The notes below the pieces were generated by a model. The model saw only the letters and a program-made list of their open reading frames with translations. It searched no databases and was not told the origin of the DNA. Shown here in pieces: positions 32,846 through 43,214 of a stretch of 54,668 nucleotides of DNA (its first letter is position 1; every line of letters begins with the position of its first letter). The position numbers and the translations under genes were made by a program. The DNA is taken from the NCBI GenBank assembly GCA_016748015.1, contig JAAOMT010000607.1, positions 391,550 to 446,217 on the forward strand, read 5' to 3'. Source of the DNA: Geosiphon pyriformis (Eukaryota; Glomeromycota; Glomeromycetes; Archaeosporales; Geosiphonaceae).

Positions 32846-34039
32846 GATACTTTTATCATTATCACTGAACCATTTCAGTTCTTGCTTCTTGGTGAGGTCA
32901 AGAAGTACAATATATTGTTTGTAGTTTGAATCAAAGTTTGAATCTGAGTTGGAATTATTGTCATTGTTATAGCCATTTTAAATAGAGCTAAAACTGTTAT
33001 TTTTGTTGTTGTCGTTGTCAGAGTTTGAATCAGGATTGGAACTTGATTCCAATTCTAATGTGCAGCTGTTTATTGGTTCTTCTTCTTCAGGGATTGTGTA
33101 GATCATATATGGTAGTAGATTGTAGATGAGATCACAATTATCACAGAATTGGAAGTCACATGAAATCAAACAGTAGTCACATAATTGGGTGTTGATTTCT
33201 TCCAAGCATTGCTCTTGCTCTTCTCTCATGGGTGCTAGATTCTGATAGTGTTCATAGAATTTTTCTGGGCTGTTTTCTAAGTCAATAAAGGCATCCAGGT
33301 TAAGAACCAAAACAATGTCTGTTGGTTCTGGAGGGTTATTTTTGATTTCCAGAATTTCACTGGGCAAAGTGCCTTCTACTTTGGCATTGGCCATTCGCTA
33401 GATCTCGTCCTTGGTGTGTAGATAGCTGTCTAGGTGGGATATAGCTCGATGCCATGCTGCTGTGATGGGCGTACCACGACTCACCCAGTCACTGATAAGG
33501 ATCGTGTATTGGCATGAAGTGTCACACATTCCTCCTCAACCAAGAATATTGTTCCACATTCCTTCATTGAGTAATTGTTCACTGCAAACAAGACATGGTT
33601 CATTGTCCCACTTGTCTTGTTTTTTTGGGTAGTCATATTGTTCTCTATGACAGGACTTGCAATAGTAATGAGTTCACGTCTAGTAGTCTTCATCTGGCTC
33701 TACTCAAGCTCCTATTGAAGACAGTTTTTTCTTACAGTCCTTGCATTTGAGAGGTATATATAGCGGTTCTTTTATTGGTTCACGTGAATATTTCTTTTCC
33801 CAGCCACTAGTTATTTCTTCTGTAGTGGTGGTTTCTTTAGATATGTTTTCTTCATTTTCTTTCCCTTTTTCCTTGTTCTTTTCTTCCCAATCTAGAATTG
33901 GTGGTATTTTACTTTGGTTGTTGTTGGTCCAAGTGTTGATGATGGCTTCCCAGGTAGGTTCTTCTCTTTGTTTCTTCTTTCCGTTGTTGTTGTTGTTCCA
34001 GGCAAGTATTGGTGGCAGTTCGTTGTAATCGACATCAGC
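32846..34039 (-). pseudogene. E2 cysteine-rich region and linkers
   Basis: Same layout as in E1: next to the protease a charged linker, then KLSSIGA-like and CKSC/CLVC pairs (about 33560-33740), CHTxCQY-like sequence with losses (about 33510), an acidic helix, and the second module LCDYCLISCDFQFCDNCD (about 33125-33190), intact. The Asn/Asp/Ser-rich linker (about 32985-33060) and NYKQYIVLLDL (about 32905) precede the dUTPase stub. Stops and a frame change lie near 33400 and 33700. Confidence 0.7.
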
Positions 34040-34700
34040 TCACAAGACTTGGTATGCTTCCCAGGTGGGTTTTGCTTTTTCTTTCTTGAATTCGATAAGT
34101 GGTATTAATGGTGTAGTGATGGGCTTGAAGTGGCCACATGTGGCTAGTACCCGTGTGTGTTGACCGTTCTGGCTAAGCTGGAGCTCTTGAGTGTTCCAAT
34201 CTAGTGTCATATTGGTTTTGGACAGCCAGTCATTCCCAATGAGTGCTTGGTATTGAGTGGCTTCCATAACGAGTACTTTGATTGGTACTATGATGCCATT
34301 GACTTCTATGAGGAAATCATCAATCTCTCCAATAGGTGTTTTGGTCGCTCCATCAGCTGTAATAATCCTGGTGCTGGCAGTGTAATCAACTTGGCAACCT
34401 AATTGATCCATGAGTTGTTTTGTGATGATGCTGCCAGTTAATCCACTATCTAGAATCAGTTTAATAGAGTGATCATCAACTTTTGCATCAGTATACATCA
34501 TGGTGATGGATTTCTTTTCGAGTGCTGCTCCACTGAACAAAGGTGAATTGATGGTTTTTTCCAATTCGAAAAGAAAAATGGCTGCGAGAGATTTGTTTTT
34601 GGCGACCATTGCTGGTGGAATATTGTTGGGGAGTGTTGTTTGGAGTTGGTTGGATTCCAAGTTGTTGGTGGTGGTGTCTTCTGGGGTAACCAGGAGACTT
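34040..34700 (-). pseudogene. E2 aspartic protease
   Basis: Open over 206 codons (34660 to 34043). LILDSGLTGSII keeps the catalytic DSG (about 34455-34432), followed by IITADGATKTPIGEIDDF, VLVMEATQYQALIGNDWL and DWNTQELQL. This is the best-preserved protease in the window. The upstream AAIFLFELE segment matches the AAIFPFELE in E1. Confidence 0.85.
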
Positions 34701-36865
34701 AAATAGTTCTGGGAATTCAGGTTTTGGGTGGAACTGGTACCCAGATTTCACTGTTGAGAGCCTAATGGTTGGTGAGAGGAGCTGGGAATTGGTTGATAAA
34801 CAACCATTGCTGATCTCCAATTTTGAGTGATTCTAGGTCTTGGGTTTCCTGATGTCATTTGAGTGGAGTTTTGGAGTGGTGTTTAAATTGGTTGTTGGGG
34901 CTGATAAATTATTTGGGACTACAGCTGATAAATTACTGGTGGCTGTGGTTGATAAATTGAAGATTGATATACTTGTAGTTGATAGATTGGTTGCTGCATC
35001 ATTGGCAGGTAAGTGGTTTGATATTGGTCTTGATTTGGGTAGTGATTCTGAGTCTGAAATCTGTGATCGGGATTTCAATATTGATTTTCCAATCATGAAT
35101 TGTTGCTATAAAATTGACAGTCGGCTCTAATGTGATTTTGTTTATCATAGTTGTGGCAAACATGCATTTCTGGCTGCCATAACTGATTGGGTAACAATGA
35201 TGACAATGATGTTAATGGACATGGCTGATTTTGGAAACAATTTGTGTTTCCTAAATTATTGCATCGTTGTGATAGTTAATAGATTGCTCAATTGTCAGCT
35301 AAGTATCCCTCTAATTTCTGATTGATTGTATTACTGAATTGTTTTAGTTTGGAATCCAAATCAGATGATCTGTTCATCACTAAATTTACAGCTTGGGTGT
35401 AGTTGGCTTCTAGCTTGGCTGCTTCAAAATCTCTAGCATGGGTAATGGCAGTTGGGAGGTTAACTGGATGCATTGAACATATTCGCTAAAGAATGCTACT
35501 GCACAATACTCTGATGAACTGGTTCAAGATCTGTGGTGCTGTAAAGTAATCAGCTTGGATTACCTGAATTTGGCGCAGATTTCTATGGAAGTGTCCCAAG
35601 TAAGTGGTGACTGCTTCTGTGTTCCCTTGTTTGATGGTGGTGAATGTGTTGGTCAAGCAATTAATACTATTGTTATTACTAAAGTATCTCAAAAATTCTG
35701 TTTTGAACTCATTGAAAATTTGTGATTTGGCAGCTAGGCTCTGATACCATGAGTCGGCAGTATCTTTGAGAAAATAGGGGATCACTTGAAGAGCTCTACT
35801 GTCATTCCATCTGTTGGCCACTATGGCTTTTTCAATGTTGTTAAGCCATATTTGGGCGTCATCTTCTTTGCCGGTAAAATTGTCAAGTTTTGCAATTGGT
35901 GCGTAGGCCATTGGATCTAAGTTGGGTTGTTGGAGTGATAGTTGAAGTGACAATTGTATGGGTTTGGCTATTGGATTAATTGGTGGTTAATCGATGATGA
36001 TTATTGAAGGTAAGTTTTGTTGATTTATTAAATTGGGATTTTAATTATCCTGAGTTGGCAGTGTTTGAATATTTGGAGTTTTGATTTCCAGATTTTCTGG
36101 ATTTAGATTTTGCTGGGTTTGAAGATTTGGGGTTTCAAATTCCAGGTTTTCAGTGATCAGATTTTGGTAAGTGAATTCTTGATCTTCAGCTTCTTTTTCT
36201 TCCTCTTCTTCTGATTCCGTTACTTCCCACAAATCAGAAATTCCGAAATCTGGGGGAGGCAGTGGCGATTGGAGTCCTGATGACATTGATGATCACAAGT
36301 TAAATCCTTCAAAATATGTGCCATATGGTCCTAATAACTCTGCTTTTCTTTGTTTACTTTGGAATGGGAATCGTCCAAATGCTGATGTTGTGTTTGATGT
36401 GACCATGCCAATAGATGTAATATTAATGGTGCTTCTGGGTGTATAGTAATATGATAGATTAGTTGGGGACTCAACTTTTGTTTTCTTCTAAGTAGGTGGT
36501 TGTTTTTTTTTGGGTGTTACTGCTAGTGTTTGTAGTTTTCCTTTGTCTTTGTTTGTGTAAGTAATGGGGTATTTTTGCTATGTGTGGTGTTCAATTTCTT
36601 TGTTGATTTCCATGATGATGGAGGCGAAATTATGATTTGTTGACAGGTTGGTATTTTGAATTAATTTACTGTAAAAAACTTTTCTTGCCGATTCAATATT
36701 TACTGGTGTTCTTAACAGATAGGCAATTTTTTTGTTGACATAGAAATTGAAAGCTGATTTTACTAATATGTGGTTGTGATTTAATCCCAAATGTTGACAG
36801 TAGTGTTGAAATAAGGATTTTGCAAATCCTAGATGGTTTGCTTCTATGTTTTCTGATTTTGCCAC
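34701..36865 (-). pseudogene. E2 gag
   Basis: Begins at GTG 36865 (AAAGTGGCA) with AKSENIEANHLGFAKSL, then an acidic linker (TESEEEEEKEAEDQEF, about 36180-36240), Gln/Pro linker, capsid region 35486-35953 (AKLDNFTGKEDDAQIWLNN, FLRYFSNNNSIN), ARDFEAAKLEANYTQAVNLV, and a zinc knuckle near 35125-35166 whose second Cys is Tyr (CHNYDKQ). The YQ-P repeat tail is at about 34900-35000. Stops and small shifts lie between pieces. Confidence 0.82.
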
Positions 36866-36906
36866 TTTTAGATTTGTGTTAGTGCTGGTTCTCTGTAGGA
36901 TTATAT

Positions 36907-36922
36907 CTCACAGGGAGCACCA
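36907..36922 (-). promoter_or_regulatory. E2 primer-binding site
   Basis: On the element strand TGGTGCTCCCTGTGAG, two bases inside the 5' LTR. The complementary tRNA end CTCACAGGGAGCACCA looks like a natural T-stem/acceptor 3' end, better preserved than in E1. Confidence 0.65.
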
Positions 36923-36924
36923 AA

Positions 36925-37740
36925 TGTTACAGGTGACTATTTCTGGTGTTGGATTAAGTAACAAATCTGTAATTTGGTGCTCAAATCTAGTTGCAGTTGA
37001 TAGTGATCTGAAGGTTTGTGTCTGAAGGGTTTGTATTTAAAGGGTTTGGTTGAGTTCTTTGTATAATAGACAGAGATTCAATGGTAATAGTTTTATTCAT
37101 AGCTTTCTGAAACTGCAGTTTTGTCAATTCCTTTCTCAGCTTAATAGCTGGTATTTCTCCTGGTAAGCTATCTTCAATCAAGTGTTTTGCTCTTATTTCT
37201 GGGTCTTTTACCAGTCATGTTTATCTTGATGTCAGTACTCCATGCATTAATCCTCAATAGAGTTAGTAAACAACAATAAAATCAAAACAAGAAATAAAAA
37301 AAATAAAGAAAATAAAGAAAGAAAAGAAATAAGCTAAGGTAATTTGCAAGTTAGTTTTTCGTCAATAGCCATTATCAAGAGCTATTGTTCCAGTATGGTT
37401 AAGTATTAATTACTATCAACATGAAGTGTTGATAGTGGCAGCAGATTTGAGATAACAAACAGTTATTTATTTGTGGTTTTTGGAAAGTTGTTTAGATAAA
37501 ATCTAAACTGAGAGGTCTGTCTTTTTAGCTTCTAATCCTATTGCTATATATACATAATTGAGATTCCTCAATTCCTCAATTTTTCACAACAAGAATCCTG
37601 CAATTTCTTGTGAGAATCTTGTAATTCTTAGAATCCTGCAATTCCTAAAAAGAATCCTGAAATTCTACATTTTACTATGTCTACTTCTGATTGGTTAATA
37701 ACTATGTTAATATATATTTCCTATATTTCTATAAGTAACA
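36925..37740 (-). repeat. E2 5' LTR (right)
   Basis: Begins TGTTAC and ends GTAACA on the plus strand. Very similar to 31805-32649 except for an insertion of A-rich units near 37300 and fewer GGAATCC units (about 37560-37660). TATA box reversed at about 37546-37555. Confidence 0.93.
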
Positions 37741-38597
37741 ATAAACATTTTCTCAGGACCAGTAGTACTGCAGTGTCCAGTAATTTTAGGCATTTTGTGC
37801 ATGGTGTTTTCCAATCTGTTCACTGTGCATGCTGAGAAGTTGGTTCTGGTTTCTGGGTCTTGGTGGATAGTCTGTGTGCTGATGTTGATTGGTCTAAATC
37901 TTCTTTGGTGTGGCATCCAGACTTTCATTTGGCTGCTGGTTTCACTAGTGCTCAGACTGCTGGCTTTTGGACATATTTTATAAAGGCTTTGCATTATCGT
38001 CTTCCAGTTGCTGTGTGTAAGTGTCTTTATAATAGGAGTTACCCCAGTGTGGTTTGTCTGTTTTGTGGCGATGTTGAGATTTCAGACCATGTGTTTTCTT
38101 GCCCATTTGATGCTGCTGACTGTGCTTGATTGGTGGAAGTACCTACATCTGCTTGGGAGACACACTTGGGTTTATTTCACTCTTCTTCATATGTTTTGTA
38201 GTTGCTTTCTACTTGCATATCAAATGTTAGTGTTGGTACAGCTCTGTGTAAGAGCTTTGTTTTCAGGGAGTGGTATCATAAATATGTTGCTGTTTTTAAA
38301 GACTCCAAGATGGTGGCTCAGAATATTATAGCCTTTGTGCATGAGTTTTGTCTTGTATTTTATGATGATATTTGGCTGGTGCATGCTAAGCACTAGGCTG
38401 TTATGGAGAAAAGTGGCATAATCTTACATAATGGCTCTGTTCCTACTTTTATCTCTGGTTTTTTTTTAGTGCTTTCAGCTGGTATGGTTAGATTGTTAGG
38501 TATTGCAAATGCATTTGGTGTCAGTTTTGGGTTTCATAAATCTTGTTTATTTTTTTCAGGTTTAGGTGACATGGTTTCAGTACACATAAGTGCCTAG
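37741..38597 (+). pseudogene. LINE-C ORF2, right part: C-terminal region with zinc cluster
   Basis: Continues directly from 31804 when E2 and one 4-bp repeat are removed. Pieces AVSSNFRHFVHGVFQSVH, SLVWHPDFHLAAGFTSAQTAG, and the cluster CLFCGDVEISDHVFSC at 38055-38102 (C-x2-C-x7-H-x3-C) are intact here, unlike LINE-A and LINE-B. The C terminus GMVRLLGIANAFGVSFGFHKSCLFFSG to VHISA ends at TAG 38595-38597. Stops at about 37839, 38128, 38200 and 38394. All pieces are in one frame. Confidence 0.87.
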
Positions 38598-38735
38598 TGT
38601 TGTCTTGACTAGCTTGAGTAACTGGTTACATATAGAGAATATATGATTCACACCTAGTTTAAATCACTTGTATAATGTATTGTACTAGGCAGTATTTAAA
38701 CTTCATTCATTAATATAATAAAAAAAAAAAAAATT
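38598..38735 (+). other. LINE-C 3' UTR and poly(A) tail
   Basis: UTR of about 110 bases like that of LINE-A (CTAGTTTxxATCxxTTGTATAATGTA shared over its middle), ending with ATTCATTAATATAAT and an A13 run. LINE-A instead ends in TAAA repeats. Confidence 0.75.
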
Positions 38736-38740
38736 AAACT

Positions 38741-39073
38741 ATTTTCTTATATAATATAAAATATATATATTAAAATAATAAAAAATATATGTAATATTTT
38801 TGTAATTAATATAAAATATAAATTTTTTACATATAATTAACACAATTAAATATAAAATTTTATAAATTTTTTTTTTTAAAAAAATATTAATAATATAATA
38901 CAAACTATTTATAATCATTAAAAATATAGATCAGTTCAAAATTTTAAATGATTTTTATATGTTTTTATTTATATAATTAAATTTTATTGGTTAATATACA
39001 TGTGTTTTTAATATATTATTTATAATAAAAAATAAAATTTTATATAATATAAAACCAAATACAGTATTACAAA
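38741..39073. other. AT-rich spacer, no gene seen
   Basis: A/T runs with no coding signal. It may include the 3' flank of the transposase relic, but I found no terminal inverted repeat. Confidence 0.6.
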
Positions 39074-41000
39074 ATTTAAATATTATTTAATTTATCTAAT
39101 TTTTTAAAAATATTATTTGGAATTTTTTTATGAGATTTATACTTTTTTATAACATATTCTACTAATTTTTTACTAAGACTTTTCTATAAAGATTTATATA
39201 ATACTAATATTTTCTTGAAAATTGTTTAATAGTTATTAAAAATATTGATTCAAAACTTTTAGGCACTGTTTTTTGTAATTTTTTCCATAAATAATTGTAT
39301 TTGTTATGTGTATATCTTTTAGCAGCTCTCCAATATCTTTTAATAAAATTTAATTTACAATGAAATTTTGGAAAAAAAATGTATTTATGTCTCATACTTT
39401 TGATTAATTCTTTAATTGCATTTTTTTGAGTAAAAAAATCAGATTTCAAAGATATTACTTGACATGCATAATAAAAAACTCTTGAAAAATCTTTGATTTT
39501 TTTTGCATTTTTGGTATTCTAATACTAATTTTTTTGATAGCCATTTTCTTTGTTCTATTAATACTTGTTTAATTTTTTTAGGCAATTTTCAAAGTTTTTT
39601 ATCTAAATATGTTTCTAGAAAGATTATTAATTGTAATTAATTATCTAATCCAAAAAAAGTATCTTGCATTAATAATTGCTTTCCATTTAGACTTAAATTC
39701 ATTCTGCTTGCAATTAAAACATCTTTACTAAATACTGCATAATTAAAACTATTATTGAAAGCAAATATGACTGTACAATTTGGATATAATTTTTTAAAAA
39801 TTGTAATTGTTTTATATTTAATTTGTTTAAGAAAATAGTCTGCTGTTTAATAACTATCTTAATTTATACTAGATTACAAATAGCATTATGTCTTTTCTAG
39901 TATATTAGAATAGTTTTCTATATCATTTTGTTGTAAATATAAACATCTATTAATTTTAGTTAGAAATTCACTGACCATGATTAATCTTTTATTTTTTTTT
40001 TTAGTGGCAAATTTTTATATTTAGCCTATATGCTATATTTGTTATTATTTAAATAAAAAATACATTTATTATGGATTACAAGAACTCTTTTTTTCTCTCT
40101 ATTAAGTAAATTAGAACATATTTAATTCATAAATTCACTTTTATACTTTGACATATACTTTTTATGATTATATATTTTATCTAAAAATTCTTTTCAAGAT
40201 TACAAGATGTCATTTCTTTTATGTCTATTATAATATAAGTCTTAATAATATTGTTGGAATAAATAATCAAGAATTTTAAGTCATTTTACTGCAGTCATAA
40301 GACTAATAGTTTTTTCTTTCATTATTCTAATATTAGAAAACAATTTATGCTTAATGAATTTTTTAAATATGACTGAAATGACATTGAAGTTTTGGTTTTT
40401 AATCCAAATATGACATCTTTCTACAATGTTTTTATTATCAATTATTGTAATTGTTTTTTGGTGTTTTCTATGTTTTAATGTTAAAAACTTATCATTAAGC
40501 AACCAATACTTTACAAAATATTAAATTCTTCATGTTTTCTATACATTATCATCAATAAAAATCTTTTGGGCAATTTTCAAACTGGCATTAATTTTTTCAT
40601 GCATTATTATTATTTAACAAGATAAAATATTCAAAAATAACTCTTTTTTGATTATATTCAAAAACAGTTAATTAAGCATGTTGTTTTTTTAAATGTTCTT
40701 TTAACTTTTGTCCTTTTTTTATTTGACTAATATATAAATCAACCTCACTTTTTGAATTGCTTGAAGATTCATTAAATTTAAATCATTGTAAATCTGTAGT
40801 TTGAGTATTACTAATATTAAAGAAAGTAGTAATTTTTTTAGTTTTGACTGCTGCTTTAATGAATAAACTATTTGGTCTATATTTATTATAATAAGTTGAC
40901 TTTAGTATTTTTTTTGTCATATAAAAGCCTCACTTTTTTTTTAGATGATTGTTATTTTTCTATATTAAACTGAGTTTTTTTAATTTTCTATTTATTTTAA
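39074..41000 (-). pseudogene. DDE transposase relic
   Basis: Decayed transposase read on the reverse strand through many stops. From its N-terminal side: MTKKILKSTYYNKYRPNSLF (about 40850-40920), EHLKKQ and TVFEYNQKR (about 40640-40700), HRKHQKTITIIDNKNI (40420-40470), KEKTISLMTAVK, MVSEFLTKI, FAFNNSFNY (about 39750), SRMNLSLNGKQ, then HKYIFFPKFHCKLNFIKRYWRAAKRYT (39290-39390) and a basic C terminus. The pattern matches a DDE endonuclease family common in mushroom and mycorrhizal fungus genomes (from memory). The three catalytic sites read HNK, FNN and CKLN, against HDE, FDN and CELN expected, so all are lost. No terminal inverted repeats were identified. Confidence 0.65.
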
Positions 41001-41229
41001 TTGTGGCTTTTATATCTTTTGTATCATTTTATCTACTGTTATTATCATCACTTCACTTTCTATTATTAACATCCAGTCTGTTAAATTTATTTACTTCAAT
41101 ATTATAATCATTTATTGAAGTAATATGATGTGTTTTTTTATATGATTTTTTTGTATTTCTAACTTGATCTTTAGCTTTTTTTTTCTTAAAAATAAAGTGG
41201 CATTTTTTATGTAATACAATGTTAATTTA

Positions 41230-42034
41230 GTGTGTAATTGGTGCTTAGACAGAATTAAAAAATTTGAACTATGTAATGTTATACAACAAAATTGTATCAC
41301 AATGGAAATAACATTTTTAATTCAGATATATATCTATTCTTTAAATCTCTTTGGTTCTAATTTAAACTTTAATTTCTGTTTTGTAGTTCTGAATAAAAAG
41401 CAATCAAAAAAAGCTCCTTTGGTATTCATCAAAAAAAAATTTTTATTGGGATTGGAAAAATCATCTGAACCAAAAATTCAGATAATATCAATAAAAATAG
41501 TTACTACAAAAATTTCTTCGACTTATGACAAGAAATTTGGACAAAAAAGTCTAACATTAACAAATAAACAATCAACTTAAAAGAAACCCAATTTTCAAAT
41601 TAAAGTTGATTCTTTAGAGCTGATAAAAGATTTATTGCAAATGATTATTAATTAAAAAGATAGTAGATAAAGATATTTGAAATAGATTTTAATTTTAATA
41701 TTACAGCTTAATTGTAACCTCTTATTTTCATATTTAGTGGTTGACAATATGCCAAATTATTTATGAATTTACCATTCAAAAAAAAATATCCAGAATATTA
41801 TGATGTGATTAAAGAGCCAAAATTCTTAAACATAATTAAGATTGGTACTATGCACTTTTTTCCCATTGGTTACTTAATACTTGACATATGTTTTCTACAT
41901 TATATTAATAGAAAATTTGAAAAAATTATTATTTATTTATGAATTTAATCAGAACTTGCAATTGATTTCGAAAATGCAATGTATTTTAATAATAATTCAC
42001 ACATTTTTAAAGATGTCAAATTCTTACAAGTAAA
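41230..42034 (+). pseudogene. Bromodomain protein gene relic with probable introns
   Basis: The only host-gene-like trace. 41230-41577 is open; its frame reads past one TAA into DSLELIKDLLQMIIN (41608-41652), which fits the first bromodomain helix. After a probable intron ending TTTAG at 41737, GxQYAKLFMNLPFKKKYPEYYDVIKEP (41739 onward) gives the ZA loop with the P-x-Y-Y motif. A further 66-base interruption (41844-41909, begins near GTACTATG and ends TTAATAG) is followed by DFENAMYFNNNSHIFKDVKFLQ (about 41958-42029), the B-helix region with its acetyl-lysine-binding NN. Stops at 41578, 41742, 41940 and 41946 mean it is not functional as read. It resembles RSC/polybromo-type bromodomains. Confidence 0.55.
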
Positions 42035-42210
42035 AAGTTTATTAGGTTTTTACAAAAAAATTTGGGTTTTATCTATTTGAACTAATATGTTTTATATATT
42101 TTTTGCATTAAAACAAACTTGTTAGAAAATATACAACACTAACAAAAAAGAGCTATTCAAGATTATAAGCTTTAAGACAACTTCAGTTCTCTTAATTAAA
42201 ATAAAACCAA
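42035..42210. other. AT-rich stretch before E4
   Basis: May hold the rest of the bromodomain gene (a GTAAAAAG at 42030 could be a splice donor) but I see no supportable exon. CCAA lies directly before the E4 LTR and would be the left target duplication if the element's other end were known. Confidence 0.4.
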
Positions 42211-42417
42211 TGTTACTAGTAGAATTTTAGCTATTAATTAGCAGGAAATTACTCTTATAATTCTTATTATTAATTAGCATATATGATTATCATTTCAATT
42301 ATTATTATTATTTAATCAAATTAGCAATTATTATTACTCAACCAATAACCCAATTTGTATCATAGAAATTAAAATGATCAAATTACACAATACTTTGAAC
42401 CATTTAACATAGTCAAA

Positions 42418-42515
42418 ATTCGCCGAAATTAATAAAAATTGGCCGAAATAATTAATAGTTCAGTGAAAATAACTTGTAGTTTGCCAAAATATAGCTTTAG
42501 TTTGCTGAAATTAGA
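42418..42515 (+). repeat. E4 U3 repeats of a GCCGAAAT unit
   Basis: Five degenerate units: CGCCGAAATT, GGCCGAAATA, CAGTGAAAAT, TGCCAAAATA, TGCTGAAATT, spaced 18-25 bases. They lie 50-140 bases upstream of the TATA box. Differences between units are mostly C/T and G/A. Confidence 0.6.
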
Positions 42516-42561
42516 GCAAAAAGAAAAGTGCAAGTTTAAAGACTAGTACTACAACAAGTTG

Positions 42562-42569
42562 TATAAAAG
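42562..42569 (+). promoter_or_regulatory. E4 LTR TATA box
   Basis: TATAAAAG downstream of the U3 repeats, a canonical core-promoter element in the right place. Unlike the TATATATA of the E1-type LTRs. Confidence 0.6.
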
Positions 42570-43171
42570 AAAAGCTTCTTTTTTCAAGAAAATGTATTTT
42601 TTCCATATTTTATCATAGTATCTTACTTTAGATATCTTAATTGAAACAAATCACTTTTTACAAAATCAAATAAAAATTAAAATATTCAAAAACCAAATTC
42701 TTAAATTATTATATTTGAAATTCTCTCAACACAACTAATGTTTTGAAATTGATTAGCTACCAATTTCAATAAACTGTTAGTGACTCCAGATCTGAATAGA
42801 AAACGTTTCCCTTAACAAAATTCTATTTCTTTTATTTTTCTTTTCTTTTTTTATCATAATCATTAGAATAGTCTATAGATAAGATTCCTGTAGAAGAGTT
42901 GACTTTTACAGCTAAGTAATTACAAATTTTTAGTGAGCTTTCAGATGAGCAATTCCTGAAAAAGAGTTGATGTTTACTACAATGTAACTACATAAAGTAA
43001 CTGGCACAGAATTGGCCATTTCACTTATAAGCTCAGCAGTTCAAATTATAGGAGATAATTTGAAGATAAATTCAGTTACTGGAGGTTCAACTACTTCCTG
43101 AAAACGTGAATTCACAGCAAACAAACATTAACAACATTTGAGAAAAGAGACCAAAAACCTCTGGTAACATT

Positions 43172-43187
43172 TGGTGCTCTTCTACAG
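43172..43187 (+). promoter_or_regulatory. E4 primer-binding site
   Basis: TGGTGCTCTTCTACAG, two bases (TT) after the LTR. The first seven bases equal those of E1 and E2, so the same or a related tRNA may be used. Confidence 0.6.
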
Positions 43188-43214
43188 AAACAACACAGCA
43201 ATAACAATTTCAAA

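Larger units (their letters stand above)
31805..37740 (-). mobile_element. E2, internally deleted E1-type LTR element inserted in LINE-C
   Basis: Reverse-strand element with LTRs 31805-32649 (845 bp) and 36925-37740 (816 bp), PBS and purine tract. Flanks ATGA (31801-31804) and ATAA (37741-37744) fit a 4-bp duplication with one G-to-A change. Gag, protease, Cys-rich region and the first 19 codons of dUTPase are present; RT, RNase H, integrase and nearly all of dUTPase are missing. Internal length is 4.3 kb against 8.4 kb in E1. It could not have moved without help from a complete relative. Confidence 0.92.
27649..38735 (+). mobile_element. LINE-C, 5'-truncated LINE split by E2
   Basis: Starts inside ORF1, as 5'-truncated LINE copies do, runs through ORF2 to 31804, is interrupted by E2 (31805-37740), and resumes in the same RNase H-to-tail region to a poly(A) run at about 38717-38735. 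AAAAAATTAA at 27639-27648 and a similar sequence merging with the tail (AAAATTAAAC, near 38728-38740) may be the target duplication. Motif C is FVDD, so this copy keeps its RT metal-binding pair, but stops and a frameshift break the frame. Confidence 0.88.
42211..43169 (+). repeat. E4 5' LTR
   Basis: 959 bp, TGTTAC to GTAACA. It holds a TTAATTAGC-rich start, a tandem-like GCCGAAAT block (42418-42515), TATAAAAG at 42562-42569 and a U5 with an AATTCCTG/ACAG-rich end. No clear sequence similarity to the E1-type LTR apart from its ends. The 3' copy is not in the window, so the boundaries rest on the inverted ends and the PBS. Confidence 0.8.

Noticed and set aside
41112-41300. 62-codon reverse-strand ORF
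   Set aside because: No recognisable content, overlaps the opposite-strand bromodomain relic, and is expected by chance in such AT-rich DNA.
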